In this document: positions 1 to 12,196 of the stretch, in pieces
Position numbering within the stretch: position 1 is the stretch's first letter
Layout: every line of letters starts with the position of its first letter
Assembly (NCBI GenBank): GCA_027924645.1
Contig: BSBN01001484.1
Coordinates: 682,001 to 746,000 of the forward strand
Reading direction: 5' to 3'
Length of the DNA stretch: 64,000 nucleotides
Source: Cunninghamia lanceolata
Taxonomy: Eukaryota; Streptophyta; Pinopsida; Cupressales; Cupressaceae
The notes under the pieces: model-generated
The model's database searches: none
Told to the model about the DNA's origin: nothing
Seen by the model: the letters and a program-made list of their open reading frames with translations, nothing else
Program-made: the position numbers and the translations under genes

Positions 1-719
1 AATGCCAAGAGTTTGGAATATCCCTGAATCCCAAGAAGTATATCTTTGCAGTACCTTAAGGTAAACTGTTAGGGCATATAGTGTCAAAGGAAGGAGTCTC
101 TATTGATCCAGAAAGAGTCACTGCCATAATGAATCTATCTCTACCAGTTAATAAGAAAGCAGTTCAATCCTTTCTTGGGAAGATCAACTTTGTTAGCCGA
201 TTCATATCTAATAATTTTGCAGGACTAATTAGACCAATGACACTATTGCTTAAAAAGGATATGGTTTTCAAAAGGACTATAGAAGGGAGATAGGCTTTTG
301 AAGAAGTCAAGAAAGCCATTTCAACAGCCCTAGTACTCAGAAACCCAGACTTTTCTAAATCTTTCATAATGTCTGTGTATGGGGGAGAATTCAGTGTTGC
401 TACTGTTTTAACTCAGAAAGATGATCAGCAAGAAGGAGAGCACCCAATAGCCTTTTTCTCCAGAACTCTCAGAGAATATGAGGCTAGATACAATTTTGTG
501 GAGAAGCAAGCATATGCCATGGTCAAAGCCCTTAAAAAATTTAGACATATGGTAACAGGAAACAAAATCCTGATACTAGTGGCTCATCCTAGTGTAAGAG
601 AATATATTATGGAGGGTGAGATCACTGAGAAAAGAGCCAATTGGATCACAAAGATCCTGGAATATGATGTAGAAGTAAGACCCACCAAGTTAGTCAGGGG
701 CAAAGGATTGTGCCAATAG
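1..719 (+). pseudogene. pol: E1 pol: end of reverse transcriptase plus RNase H (Ty3/gypsy, Ogre/Tat-like)
   Basis: The window opens inside a gypsy reverse transcriptase, after its catalytic YxDD box. Positions 81-293 carry the RT thumb and connection, with the usual pattern of a fixed VDPxR-like segment, then SFLGKINFVSRFI. RNase H follows from about 300 to 719: it has the QKDDQ...HPIAFFSRTLREYE block, the EKQAYAMVKALKKFR helix and the tail LEYDVEVRPTKLVRGKGLC that joins RNase H to integrase in Tat-lineage elements. A TAG at 291-293 and another at 717-719 interrupt what is otherwise one open frame, both where glutamine is expected. The integrase follows directly. The LTR, gag and protease lie outside the window to the left. 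Family assignment is by motif and is fairly sure; the exact lineage is inference. Confidence 0.85.
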
Positions 720-2050
720 ATGACTCAAGACATGGAGAGAATGATGACACAAGAAACAAAAAGTGAAAATGTATTGAAAATCCAAGAGGTTGATCAAGAT
801 TCTTGGGTCACAAACAAAATACAGTTTATGAAGCATGGGATTTTCTCAAATGAGCTCTCCCATGATAAGAGAAGATACTATAGGCAGCAAGGGGCCCATT
901 TTGTACTAATTGACCATATTTTATTCAGAAGAAATGTTGATGGTATACTTTTGAGATGTATAGAAAGGGATGAAGCTCAAATAATACTACATGAATTACA
1001 CCATGGAGCCTCAGGTGAACACTTTTCAGCACGGACCACAACAATCAAAGTGACTCAAGCAGGATATTTCTGGCCCACTCTATTTACAAATTGCTATCAG
1101 CTGGTTAAAGAATGTCAGGCTTGTCAGTTTTATACAGGCAAAAGGAGAAATGCAGCAATGCCTCTAAGCCCCATAGTTGTGATGAACCCTTTGCTCAATG
1201 GGGTTTGGATTTTATTGGAATGATCAATCCAGTGTCAAGTATGGGAAACAAATGGATCCTCACAACCACAGATTACTTTACCAAATGGAGTGAAGCAGTA
1301 CCACTCAAAGAAGCAACAGAAAAGGTAATATTAGACTTTCTAGAAGGCATTACTGCTCTGTTTGGTCCTCCTCTTACCATTATATTAGATAATGCTAAAG
1401 CATTTTTGGGAACAAAGATAACTAAGTTCACATTAAGGAATGGGATTTATTTGAAGGCTTCTTCAAATTATTACCCTGAAGGTAATGGCCTGGCAGAATC
1501 CACTAACAAGAACCTGATCAGACTCATTAAAAGGATAGGGACCAATTATCACAAAGAGTGGCATAAACTACTTAATACAGCACTGTGGGCTGACATGATC
1601 ACACCAAAGCAAGTGACTAAAATGTCTCCCTATGAATTAGTTTATGGTAAACTAGTAGTAATGCCACTGAGCTTGGTGATCTCTGCTTTGCAATTGTTAA
1701 AGTAGATAGAAATTGAAGAGAATGGCCCCATGCAAGTTAGACTTGCTGAACTGTTGGAAGTACAAGAGAAAAGAGAAAAGGCACATGAGTCACTGATGAA
1801 ACATTAGAAAATAGTTAAAGACTATTTTGATAAGAGAACTTCAAATCCCATTTTTGAGGTTGGCTCACTGGTTTTGAAATGGGATGAAAGAGTTGCTAAG
1901 CTAGGTTGACACAGTAAGTTTGAATCATTGTGTATGGGTCCTTACAAAATTTGCTCCTGCAAGCAACAAAATTCTTTTGAGCTCGAGACTATGGATGGTG
2001 AACCTGAAGAGATTCCTATAAATGGGATCTATCTGAAGCATTTCAATTAG
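720..2050 (+). pseudogene. pol: E1 integrase, frameshifted
   Basis: Integrase inserts the cDNA copy into the chromosome. The zinc-binding HHCC domain is readable at about 950-1140 (HELHHGASGEHFSA then CQACQ). The catalytic DD35E core follows from about 1195: TTDYFTKW, then ILDNAKAF, then EGNGLAESTNKN. The reading frame shifts between 1112 and 1200, where two overlapping frames carry the two halves. In the second frame TAG occurs at 1703-1705 and 1805-1807 and TGA at 1907-1909. The natural stop is TAG at 2048-2050, after a GPYKI...NGIYLKHFN C-terminus. The closest relative in the window is the minus-strand E3 integrase at 38310-39475. The protein cannot be made as it stands. Confidence 0.88.
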
Positions 2051-2589
2051 TCAGGGGCTCTTATGTATCATAGTTAGTTAGTTTCCTTTTCTTGCTTTCC
2101 TGTTTTCCCGCTTTCTTTTCCCGCTTTCTTTTCCCGCTTTCCCTTTCAATAAGTGTTCTGTGAACACGTGTTAGCAGCACAAAGCCCCTTCTCTTTTGGT
2201 CTTGCATTTATTAAGGTTGTTCGGCAATCCCCAAATTCCTTGGAAGTACACACTTTTCAGAAAAGATAGCCACTCCTGTAACATATTTGACACTCCGTTC
2301 CATGCAGATTTTGAAAAGATACACTAACTGTTTCTCGGTGTTAATGCCATTTATAAGATAAGATGTGTCATTAAAGCCCTAATAAATTAGTGTTAAATCC
2401 TAAGTGTAGCTCTCATTTGTTTCTATCTCTCTGCTTTGAATCATTGTTGCCTCCAATTTCTGTCCCTAGCAAGTGCTTTCTAGCTATGTGTCACTCTTAT
2501 TATGTAGTTTCAGTCTTTCCTATGTCAAAGCTTCCCGCATTCTCCCTGCAGATACATCTATATCTGAGACACAATCATCATAGGAGGGA
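2051..2589 (+). other. E1 spacer between integrase and extra ORF
   Basis: No coding signal is visible. A pyrimidine-rich stretch holds three tandem 13-bp units TTTTCCCGCTTTC at 2103-2141. The remainder is AT-rich, with a TATA-like TTTATAAGATAAG near 2350. It separates the integrase stop from the downstream extra ORF and could hold a promoter or splice site for it, but nothing decides this. Confidence 0.4.
2103..2141 (+). repeat. Three tandem TTTTCCCGCTTTC units
   Basis: Three adjacent copies of a 13-bp pyrimidine-rich unit lie 53 bp after the integrase stop of E1. A looser fourth copy precedes them. Function unknown. Confidence 0.8.
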
Positions 2590-5500
2590 TTGGGAATTTA
2601 CGAGGAAATTGATAAGCTGTTAAACAACAAATCATATGCATCAGTGCTCGTGCAACCAAGGAAGACCTACCCAAGAACAAGGGTCCCTGAGGTTGGATAT
2701 TCTGTTGACCCAGCAAAGGTGAAGGATTACATGGATGACGTTTGTGACACGACCCTTCAAAAGACTACCAAGACTCTCTAGGAGGGGGCACATCAGAGGT
2801 GTATTCAAAAGGCAAAAATTAGGCAGTCTAGAACTTTTGGTATGAGAATATGGACCTCACAGTTGGCACAATTCCTGGTTCCTAATGTTCACCTATGTCC
2901 CAAGCTAATTGAATTATGCGTAGAGCTGTTTCATGCACCGTCGAATACCATACAACAGGGCCCTTTTATAGTGCATATTACGCCCAAGGCCATAAGGGAC
3001 ATGCTGGCCCTACAACATGATGAAACAACCACATTTCCTACTGTTGCTAAAATGCAAAAGACATGGGCAAATATAATCAACAAAGTTAGGTTCCTCAATT
3101 CAGAGATGCAGTTGGGAGATGATAACACCCAGATGCCCACACTACCAACTGGGAGGGCACAATTCAGTCAAAATGTTCAAGAGGCACTGTCAATGATAGC
3201 CTTCATTTTTGGGATGAAAGAGGACAACACAGTCTATGACTAGCAAATAGCTATCATTTTCAGATTAAAGACTGTAGACAAATCCCAAGAATACCAGCTA
3301 GATTTCTTGGAGCAAATTGCTAACACCATGATTGATCAGCTTGTGAATTTCAAGTCCAAGGGAGTTTTCAAGTATTCTGCTTTTCTTTTCCATCTAATGC
3401 TGTATCTGAACCATAATCTTTTTGCACCATATATGCATTTAAACATGTATGACCCAGATTTTGGCCAAAACAAAACTATCCCTGTGTCTGCATGGACGCG
3501 TGTTATCTGAGGCATCGAACCCTTATGAGTTTTGGGAACTTTTTGTAGCCCCTACCTTTTGCCAATTAAGCCCTGAACCTGTAGAGCATAGATTGACATA
3601 GGGTATAAGGGTATTTATGACCAACTGCCTAATTCCTTGTGATTATTTCTTTGGGGCACACAATACTATCATTAGAGTCCATGGTTTCAATGAGGAGCCC
3701 ATGCTGCTACCTAAAATATTGACCCCTAGGGTCGTATTCTTAGAAGTGACCCGACAGGTGTCTATGGTTGATAATGAGTTTGGCACCAAGAAAAAGAAAA
3801 ATAAGATGTATGATATCCCATGGGTCAGGAAAAATATGGCACTAGAAGTTAGAGATGCATAGCACCTTTTGCTAAGAAAGTTAGCTGCCCTTGGATTCTT
3901 CATCATTGAAGATAAATGGAAGTATAACCCAGACAGTTTTCTGGATTCCTTAGAAACAACAAGGTCCGTGCTAAAATGGTACATGAGGGTCAGCCATTCT
4001 GGGAAGATAGAAGGAATCCTAAAGAGGACAACCTAGACCTATATGTTGAACTAGCTGATTTGCCTTATGAAGGGCCTAGGCCATGGGAAAATTTTTATGT
4101 TAAAGAAAAGGTTTATGACCCTAAGATAAGAATGTCTGTTGGTCTAAAGAAATCATTGAAGGCCCAAGACTGGAAGCCAGAGAAGATTGAAGTCTACTGG
4201 AAGTATAGGCAAGAGATTTAAAAGTTAACACATTCTTTCAGGAATATTGACACAGATGAGAAATGGGAGTCAATTTAGGATGAGTGACATCCCTCCCCAG
4301 TCTCTAGCCCAGAAACTAGTAAAATATAGAGGAAGGGTGAGGAATCAGAAGAGGAAAAAGAGTCACCCCACACAATGAAAGAGACATGACAGGCCTCGTC
4401 TGTTGCTCCTGTATCTTCCTGAATCCCTCAGCACCTTAGAGAAATAAAAGGGTGTAGTGTCTTCACTAACTATAGGGATTCCAACAGCTTTAGCATCTGG
4501 AGGTTCCAGTTTGTTCATGTGAAACCACCAGTGGTGGTAAATGTGGCAAAGTTAGAAACAGAGGAGGAAACAGGAGAGAGACCTAGGAAACATAGGAAAA
4601 TGCACCTACAAGAGGAGTCAGAGGAAGAAGTAGAACCACTGCTACAACAACTACCAGTCACATCTTCTGTTGCTCAAGTAAGTGTTTCTTCTCCCTTTTC
4701 CTCTCTGTCTCTTTCTTCTACTTCAGGAGTGGCAATCCCAATTAGCCCAACATTTTTACCCCCTGCCACTTCTGTTGTGCTTACATCGGCCCTTGCCCCA
4801 ATTGCGAGTTCACATGCCATGTCTTCACAGGTCATTTCATTACCACTCTTTTCCCCCTTTATGCCAAAAAGAGTCCCTCCCCAAGTTTCTCCTAGCCAAC
4901 AATTATTGGCTATTCCCTATGGCCTACCTCAAGGTCATCCTTTTCTTAGAGGCTACATTGCTTCACCTCCTACATTCCAAGCCCAAGCAGACACAACAAA
5001 AAGGGCTAGAGAAGCTAGAATGGACAAGAAGAGAAAGAAGGAAAACAAGAGCCCTACTGTGCCACACATGAGGTCACTTTTTGACCCCATTCAACAATAG
5101 TTGACAGTCACACATTTGTCTCCAAATGTGGTGAAACCTAATGAACAGATGCAACCCCAGGACTATTCAATGAATGCTGTAGCTATGGACATGTCTCTTT
5201 TCAGGCCATAAGACAAGGTCGAGCTACTTAATGAGACTACATCTACTATTGCAACTGATTATTTGAAAGTGTCTAAAAGGTTGCAGAAAGTTGAGAATGA
5301 TTTAGCTCAGGAGAAGGTGAATAGTAGCAACCTTTCTAGAGAAGTTCAATCCAAGAAGAATGAGATTGAGAGTCTGAATAAACAGTTGCAAAATATTGTT
5401 TCCTGTCAGATACATCAAGCTACACAGGCCCAGAATGCTTCTCTTAAGTTTGAGCTAGCGCAGGAAAAGGCTGTAGTGACTATTTTGAGACAAGAGAAAT

Positions 5501-6358
5501 CCACTCTGGAGAAGAAGTATCAAGAGAAGTTGCAGTAGGCCACACAATTTCAATAGAACTTGCTGAGTGAGTAGAATGCTACTAGTTCAATTTAGGCACA
5601 ACTCTTGGTAGAGCAACAAACAACAAAACAACTAACAATTGAGTTAGCTAATAGGCCACAGAATGCTAGAGTTTTGAATCTGGTGAAAGAGCTTTATGTT
5701 TCAGTTTGGGAAAGAATCTCTGAGGAGATTATTCAGCTAAGTCCATCTTTAACATTTTTGTTAAATGCACAGCAGCTGTGTGAGAAGGTTGAAACTTCGG
5801 TGCAAGCCACCTTGTCAACTATTTCTTTGAGAGTTTTAGACTCTCATCTTTTGTTAAAGAAACTATATGATACAACAGATGAGACTCTGTCAGCAACACA
5901 AATCAATGACATAATGGTCGCTGCTAAAAAGGTCAATGAGGTTCTCAGTTGCAACTCTGCAGCTACAAATTGCCAAGACCTCCTAGATATAGTGAAATAA
6001 GGAGTGAAGGACATGAAAAAAATATAGAGGATTTGGTGCAACTGGGTCTTCCTTCACCATTTCTAGACAATAATACAGTGCTGATGATTGATGATATCAA
6101 GGCCCTTCTCTTAACTAGGCAAAATGATCAAACAATTTTCCAAGGGTTAAGTGATTCTTCATCAGTTAAGGAGGTGGAAGCTATGTTGATACCTATGGCC
6201 TAGCTAGAGTTTTAGTTAAAGGCCACGGTTTAAATTTTGCAAACATTTTCCCATAAGGATATAATTAATCTTGATTTTGCTTTCCAAGATTTACAGAGTA
6301 AACAAGGACTCTCCAATTCAGAATGGTCTGTTTATCAGATGGCATTGCAGAATTTGTG
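2590..6358 (+). pseudogene. E1 sense extra ORF of unknown function, degenerate
   Basis: A long, broken coding region lies between integrase and the 3' LTR on the same strand as pol. Most of it stays in one frame from 2842 to about 6000, with shifts near 3600 and 6000; the last segment ends near 6358. The N-terminal third (2842-3510, 3617-4221) looks globular, with LCPKLIELCVELFHAP and FHLMLYLNHNLFAPYMHLN. The middle (4519-5100) is rich in Ser, Pro and Gln and ends in a basic patch RAREARMDKKRKKENK. The C-terminal part (5263-5600) is strongly coiled-coil (LQKVENDLAQEK). Stops are mostly TAG, four of them at 5536, 5554, 5572 and 5593. I do not recognise the family. Extra ORFs beyond gag-pol are known in Tat-lineage elements, so a retrotransposon accessory protein is the best guess; a captured host gene is possible. 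Confidence 0.6.
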
Positions 6359-6553
6359 ACTCTGAGTTATGTTTCAATACATATATTTTTGCCAGTTTTG
6401 GGTTCTCTTTGAGCAGGCTCAGAAGTCCTATTGGTCACCAAGAACTATAGAGTGTTAAACTCTACATTTTGTATCAATCGCAGCGAAGTCCATGGGTGTC
6501 TTTTTGTCTCTGTGCATGTTTCAAATCTTGCTGTACGGGTTTCTTAAGCTTAA

Positions 6554-7339
6554 TGCGGAAGCCTCCAAGTGTCGAGCCCTAGTTAAAGCCACAGTATTTG
6601 TTTCTAACTATAACTTTTATGCGGAGCGCACCACGTAGCAGCAGTTTCAATATGTTTCAAGTTTTAGCTTGCTGCGGAGGTCGCCACGTGTTATTAGCAG
6701 AGACAGCCCCTAAAGTTTCAATGCGAGCGCAGAGGCTGCCATGTGTCTTATTGCTTTTTTGCAGAGCTTGCCGCATGTATCATAGTATTGTTCGTAAAGA
6801 AAGATGGTGGGCCACAATGATTGTAAGTTTCAAGTCAGTGGAGAGCGCCACGTGGTGGATGCAGAGGTAAAAGTTATTTTTTTTATGACCCTTCTTTGGC
6901 GATAACTAAAAGTTTCTAAGTGATGTGGAAGTCACCAAGTGTCACCTTCCGCGGGAGTTTCAAAAGTTTTTAATGTTTCCAGCAGTGATGCGGGTGCCTC
7001 CACCTGTTAGTTATTATGTGCGCGGAAGCTACCACTTGTCCCAGCTTTTTCTCACTTTGAAAGCTAGCGAACGTTGAGGCTGTGGGTCCCATGTTTTAAT
7101 ATGTTTCTTAAGTGATGCGGGTTGTGACAGTTGTCACCAGCGAAGTTCCCCCGAGCATAAAGACACAGTTTTGAAGGCTTTGCGGAGGAAGACACGTAGA
7201 TAGTTCAGCATGCTGCGGAGCGCGACAAGTGTCAGTTTCCCGTTCTTTCCTAAGAGACGAAGGAGTTTCAAGTTTTGTGTGGACACTACCATCTGTCATA
7301 GTCTTTTCAGTTTCAAGTGCGCGGGTCTCGCCAAGTGTC
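6554..7339 (+). repeat. Array of about 14 G-box-like 20-mers in the E1 LTR
   Basis: Irregularly spaced copies of roughly TGCGGAGNNCNCCACGTGTC occur at about 6554, 6620, 6673, 6728, 6760, 6837, 6923, 6988, 7021, 7115, 7180, 7213, 7277 and 7319, at intervals of about 30-95 bp. Perfect CACGTG cores occur near 6685 and 6849; most others are CAAGTG, CATGTG or CACTTG. Several are preceded by AGTTTCAA. The array lies upstream of the TATA box, where U3 enhancers sit. CACGTG is the known G-box/ABRE-type site for plant bZIP and bHLH factors; use as an enhancer here is inference. Confidence 0.75.
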
Positions 7340-7517
7340 TATCCCTTAATGAAGGAGGTGTGCTGCATATATTTTGCCCCAGCCAATGAGCTTGTAGGAA
7401 AGAGAAAATTGTTGCAGATTTGAAAGATCTTAACTACCAGAGACTTCTAGTTGTCTTCAATTCTGTTGGGCCGTTGGGATTCAATTGTTGTAGACAATCT
7501 AGAGTTAGATCTTAGGC

Positions 7518-7525
7518 TATAAATA
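7518..7525 (+). promoter_or_regulatory. TATA box of the E1 LTR
   Basis: TATAAATA lies 180 bp downstream of the last G-box-like repeat, followed by a CATTCATTCATAG stretch about 25-30 bp later where initiation could occur. It is the best core-promoter candidate in this LTR. Confidence 0.6.
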
Positions 7526-8053
7526 TGTAACATTCATTCATAGATTCAGACAGTTTTTAGACATATAGAGAATACAGATAGAAATATTTTTCTATCAGGG
7601 ATTTAAAAGAGAAGTTGGAGACTTTTGCTGTGACCAGTTGATATCATTTGCCTTTATTTTGTTGTTCTTGATTAGAAAGTTAATGTACTTGTGCATGTAT
7701 TTGTGCCTTTTATGTTGCTAGAAAATTAATGAGAAGAACTCTGTTCTGTGCCTTGGTTGATATTACCTATGTCATTGCAAAGTGTCTGATTGTGAGCCTT
7801 TGATTTTATTCATTGCATATGTTTATGTTAATCATGTAGTATCTGCTATTTAATATATCTGAATCTTGAGAATAGTTTCACTGTGCTTAATTTGAGAGAA
7901 ATACTTTTACTCAGGCGCATCGCCATAGTTAGATTTGCTTTAATTGTATCTATAATCTTGTTAGTTTCTATCCTTTTCCTCAAAACCCATTTAAGATAGA
8001 GAAGAGCCAGCTTCTTTAAAATTTGGAGGTTGTTTCAGGTAGCAAGTCCCACA

Positions 8054-8148
8054 TTCCTGAAACTTCCCATGTTGGTGTTGGAACCTGCGCAATTTTATAC
8101 ATCAACACAGTTAAACTATACTACGAAGGAACCCACTTTGATACAAAT
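8054..8148 (-). mobile_element. Stub of copia internal region with primer-binding site
   Basis: Read on the minus strand, this is the start of the internal region of the copia whose LTR lies at 8149-9572. The primer-binding site (8132-8147) is a mutated version of the initiator-Met tRNA complement TGGTATCAGAGTGGG. Only about 95 bp remain before E1 LTR sequence begins. Near-identical internal starts occur at 13363-13459 and 19511-19615. Confidence 0.6.
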
Positions 8149-9572
8149 TGATGAGCACACTTATACTGAGAGGGAGGTGAATCAGTATAAAATAAACTTT
8201 TACTTATTTAAACTTAATATCCACAACAACAACAAGCATGTAGGATATAACAATTAAGAATACAAGAAGAACACCAGATTTACATGGAAACCCTTTCAGG
8301 AGAAAACCACGACAAAATATTGCTTATATAAAATTCTCTTACAAACTTTGTAGGCACCAACCTACATGAGACACCAATCCCCATTAATCTTTGTAGGCAC
8401 CAACCCACTAGAGACACCAATCCCCATTAATCTTTGTAGGCACCAACCCACTGGAGACACCAATCCCCATTACTGAGCACCAACCCAGCAAGAGACACTA
8501 ATCTCTTCTATATGAGGCACCAACCTCTCCAATATGAGATGAAATTTTCATAATACCTTCATTAAATTGACAACTTCACTCCACACGTTTATTCTCCTTC
8601 ACAAATCTACCTTTGAATGGTCTTCTATTATTTTCTTCATACACAAATCTGCTCGTGTATATATAATATATCTTTTTCACACACCACACACTTCCCTCCT
8701 CTTATTTAATCTTCACATCACTCACACTTCTCCTTATATATCTTTTTATTTCATTGCTTCAGAAATCTACTAGTCTATGACCGATTTATCTTTTATTTTC
8801 CACACACACTCTTCTCCACAAAAACTTATGTTCTTTTATACCCTTATGCCTCCATGAAGGGAGACATCCATTTGAAAATACATCACCTTTTATTAACTAA
8901 TTACTACCTCTTTAATTTCTTCCTCTTCACGAATATAATTGCTAATTTTAGAATGTAATCACTGCTCTTTAAAAGTAATCACTCCCTTTGTGAATGAGTC
9001 ACTACACCCTCATAATGGATCATAATCGCTGCTTATTATATAATCTTTATTGCTACCTCATTTTTCAATGAACCACTACTTCTTCTATATTCATCGTTGC
9101 CCTTACAATTTTGATTGCTACTCTTCCTAAACATATATTTGTTGCTCTTTATGCATCACTATACTTAGTAAAGGTAACAATTCATTTTCAGTCAATGCCC
9201 CATTAGTTACATATTTATCTCTGTCTTGGGTGATTTCATATATATTTGTCTTTGGCACCAAAGGGTGGTTGGCCCATAATTAAAGGTGGTCGGCCATAAA
9301 TATATAAAGTTAGTTTAATTTGTTTTCCATATTGGATACTTAATGAAGGGAGATTAGCCTAGCAATGAATGTATTAACTTTATAATTGTTACCTTCCATC
9401 AATCAATCTCATTAACTTTATATATATATGCTTTTGAACATATAATTGATTAGTGGCCTTTGGCCATAACCACAATCATCGATTTTCTCTTTGAATCAAT
9501 AATTTTCTCTTTGACATCAATGACAACAATCTCGTCCATACACCTTTGACATCAGTGACAATATTTCCAACA
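8149..9572 (-). mobile_element. 5' LTR of a SIRE-like Ty1/copia element
   Basis: On the minus strand it begins TGTTGGAAATATTG, ends TCATCA next to a primer-binding site, and is 1424 bp long. A CACCTCCCTCTCAGTATAAG stretch near its end matches the pattern of other SIRE-type LTRs here (13460, 57223). It carries the 43-bp repeats and the conserved GGTTTTC / GGGTTTCC motif described below. There is no matching second LTR. A truncated, rearranged relative lies at 18833-19488. Confidence 0.7.
8352..8540 (-). repeat. 43-bp tandem repeats in copia LTR
   Basis: Three 43-bp units begin at 8352, 8395 and 8438, each with AGGCACCAACC and GAGACACCAATCCCC. Two shorter diverged units follow to about 8540. 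The same array recurs at 19024-19210. They lie near the 3' end of the LTR in its own sense. Confidence 0.85.
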
Positions 9573-10711
9573 ATTAGTTTGTCAAGAGGATTCCCTCTAA
9601 AAGCATGCTTAAAGAATGGGTCAACAAGACCTATGTCCTTCATAGGGTCCTTGGCATTGTCTAAAACCTAAGGGGTTTTTTATTTTTAAATCTATAAAAC
9701 TTGTAAATACTAAAATTATGTTAGGCTTACATGGTAGTCCGATGTTAAGAAGGTCCTAATCATTGCCACATAGGCGTGAATTACACTCCTCTTAGTAGTT
9801 TCACTCTTGGTGACATGTCCCTTATGTTTTTACCCTCCTTGACCATCTTTTCCAACCCTTAAATTGACTTTTCCTACCTTGTGTTTTTCTCAGTGACATT
9901 TTTATTTCACCTAATTAGAGTTACCTCTTTGAGCTTTTGAGTTACCTAGGTGACCCTAACTGATAAACAAGGCATCCTTGTGTTAGATACTATGGTAGCC
10001 CACATCAATGTTAGACATGGTATGGGGCAAAATATAAACAAAAAAGTTAATGAGGATAGAAATTACAATCAAACTAGAAGGGAGGTAGCCAAAAAATTAA
10101 GACATGGTTGGATTACAACGTGGTGCCCATGGGAAACCCATGCCTTTGCCATAAATTTTTTGTATAACCCTAAACAAAGGGCATCCAACTAGGGGAGAAG
10201 AATGGTTGGAAAATGCCATTGATGAACATGGCATCCATTTACTATTATCGAAAGTGGAAGGCAGGAGTTCGATTGGTGCATAGGGTCAAGGCTTGATCGA
10301 GGCATTAATGAAAGAAGGAATAGAGGATGGTTTTGGAAAAAAAAAAGGATTTTAGATATGACATAAAGAGAGGATTCATGGAAAAAGGAAGAAGCACACT
10401 CATTTTTTGGGTGGAGGGGGTGTTCTAGTGGATCTGTGGAGGGTTGTTTTAGCCTCATGGAGAGGCAAAGAAGTGGTGGTTGTGTTAGAACAAATGGGTC
10501 CACCTAAAAAACATTTATGTCCTCTTCTTGATGAATTTTTGTAGCCTCCAAACAAGTTTGGTTGCTTAAGGTGTAGACACCATTTCAACAAAAAGCTTGG
10601 GTAAATACGGAGCAAAGGGGATATGTACAATAATGTAGGCATTGAAGAAGAGCAACAATGTGCTTGAGTTAGTAGTGAAGGTGATGTTGAAGGGTAAGTG
10701 CAAGGAGGTAG
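9573..10711. other. Unassigned sequence flanking E2
   Basis: There is no recognisable element. A short open frame at 9950-10192 (+) has a protein-like composition (KVNEDRNYNQTRREVAKKL, HGWITTWCPWETHAFA). A second frame continues with EEWLENAIDEHGIHLLLSK up to about 10320. If E2 is removed, this side rejoins 34692 onward, where VQAYLKKLDDSNIYYALVE reads openly. The two may be parts of one old, broken gene or element. I do not recognise the family. Confidence 0.35.
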
Positions 10712-11893
10712 TGTGATTGATAATTTGAAACTAATACAGGAACCTATTAAGATACCACAAATATTCTAGAATTCCTACTCAAATTCAACACATCAATGAA
10801 ACTAAGAAAAATGTAGAAAACATAGTTATACCTTTGCAAACTGATTTACCTCGTGAGTTCCATTGTCTCCTATCTTCTCAATGATCTTGTTGATAATGAT
10901 GTTGCTCTCAGAGATATACTTATTTGCTTTCCAAGATGACAAAGAGATGAATGGATTTTGTGGATTCAACTATGCAATGTGAAGGATTTCTACAATGCAA
11001 CTATGCTAAATGATGAGGATTTTGATATTGCCATGATATTGATATGATGAGATATGAGATTATGAAGCTAAATGATTGTGCAACTATGGAGATTATGATA
11101 CTAATGCAAATGGGGGGCCAAAGGCACACTTGATAGCTTGATGGAATTTTTGCAGCATGTAAGTACTATAGCTTATGTGTTGCAAAATGGAGGCGAGGAG
11201 CTTGCTTTTTTAGGCAAAAGAGGCTCAAATCCAAGTGTCAAAAGATACATGGTGGAGGAATAAGTCTTGTGATGTGTACGGTAGAGATTGGATTAGTTGG
11301 GATGACGGAGATAAAGGTGGGAGATGTTCCTCCTACGATGACAAGGTGGAGAGAAAGGTACGAGCAAGAGGCCACTTGTCACAATGCTCTCAAGGACCAA
11401 AAGACATGGGTCAAAGAAGGAGTCATTCTTTTTAGGGTTGTTGGAAGGAATCTAGGAACTATGAGACATGTGTCTCTAAGTGTCCTTTGACTATGATGAC
11501 ATGGGAAGACCAAGTTCTAAAGAATAGGGATGGTTAGAGGATAAATATGACATGTGGGTGAGGATAATTATATAATTAAATATTAAAAATATTCAATTAT
11601 GTGTGCAACATGATGAGGTGTAAAGTGAGGTGGATATGATGTGGATTTATAGAATTAAGACTTTAGGATAGATGATTAATTAAATAATTTTGGAATTATT
11701 CAGTTAAGGATGATTTAGAGGAATTTAGATGATGTAATTAAATAAATTGATTTTTATTTAATTTTTAGAAGATTAAGATGAATGTGAATCAGATAAATAA
11801 ATTAGTATATTTATTTATTGATAGAGGAATAAGAATAAAATAAATATTAAAATATTTATTTAATTTGACTTGAGCCATTTTTAGGTGTATACA
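10712..11893 (-). mobile_element. E2 3' LTR
   Basis: It is 1182 bp and TG...CA bounded. On the minus strand it starts TGTATACACCTAAAAATGG and ends ATTATCAATCACA. It matches 33515-34691 along its length. The part at 11560-11870, near the start of the LTR in its own sense, is very AT-rich with repeated TTTAATTAAAT-type palindromes. Confidence 0.88.
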
Positions 11894-11911
11894 TTTTGCC
11901 CCTCTTTGAGA
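11894..11911 (-). promoter_or_regulatory. E2 polypurine tract
   Basis: On the minus strand CTCAAAGAGGGGCAAAATG abuts the 3' LTR start, where the plus-strand DNA primer is expected. E4 has the equivalent AAAGGGGCAAAA at the same place (55779-55792). Confidence 0.75.
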
Positions 11912-12196
11912 CAATGTGTTTTATCACGTTGTTTCAAAGAATAATTTTTGAATAGTTTTTTTTTAGTATGATACATGCCCCAGTTTGCCCCTAGTATAGG
12001 TTTGATAATGCTAGGATGCCCCCTTGGGAGATTGGTCGGGTTGGATTTGGTAGAAAAGATGACGAACGATCTCACGATAAACAAGAATGTGACAAGACTT
12101 GCAGGTGAAAAATTTGGGTTATGGAGAATGAAAAATGAATGAAAAACATGGTATATACGCATAAGGTCAAACATCTCCAATTATAGCTTACTTGGC

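Larger units (their letters stand above)
6453..8053 (+). mobile_element. E1 3' LTR (approximate limits)
   Basis: After the extra ORF ends comes non-coding sequence with LTR character: an enhancer-like repeat array (6554-7339), a TATA box at 7518-7525 and an AT-rich downstream part. The limits are guessed from a TG at 6453 and a CA at 8052-8053. No second copy of this LTR is in the window, so the ends and length (about 1.6 kb) are uncertain. A minus-strand copia stub begins immediately afterwards. Confidence 0.5.

Noticed and set aside
8352..8540. Regular 43-bp direct repeats resembling a CRISPR array
   Set aside because: Units are contiguous without unique spacers, lie in a plant copia LTR, and recur in its second copy.
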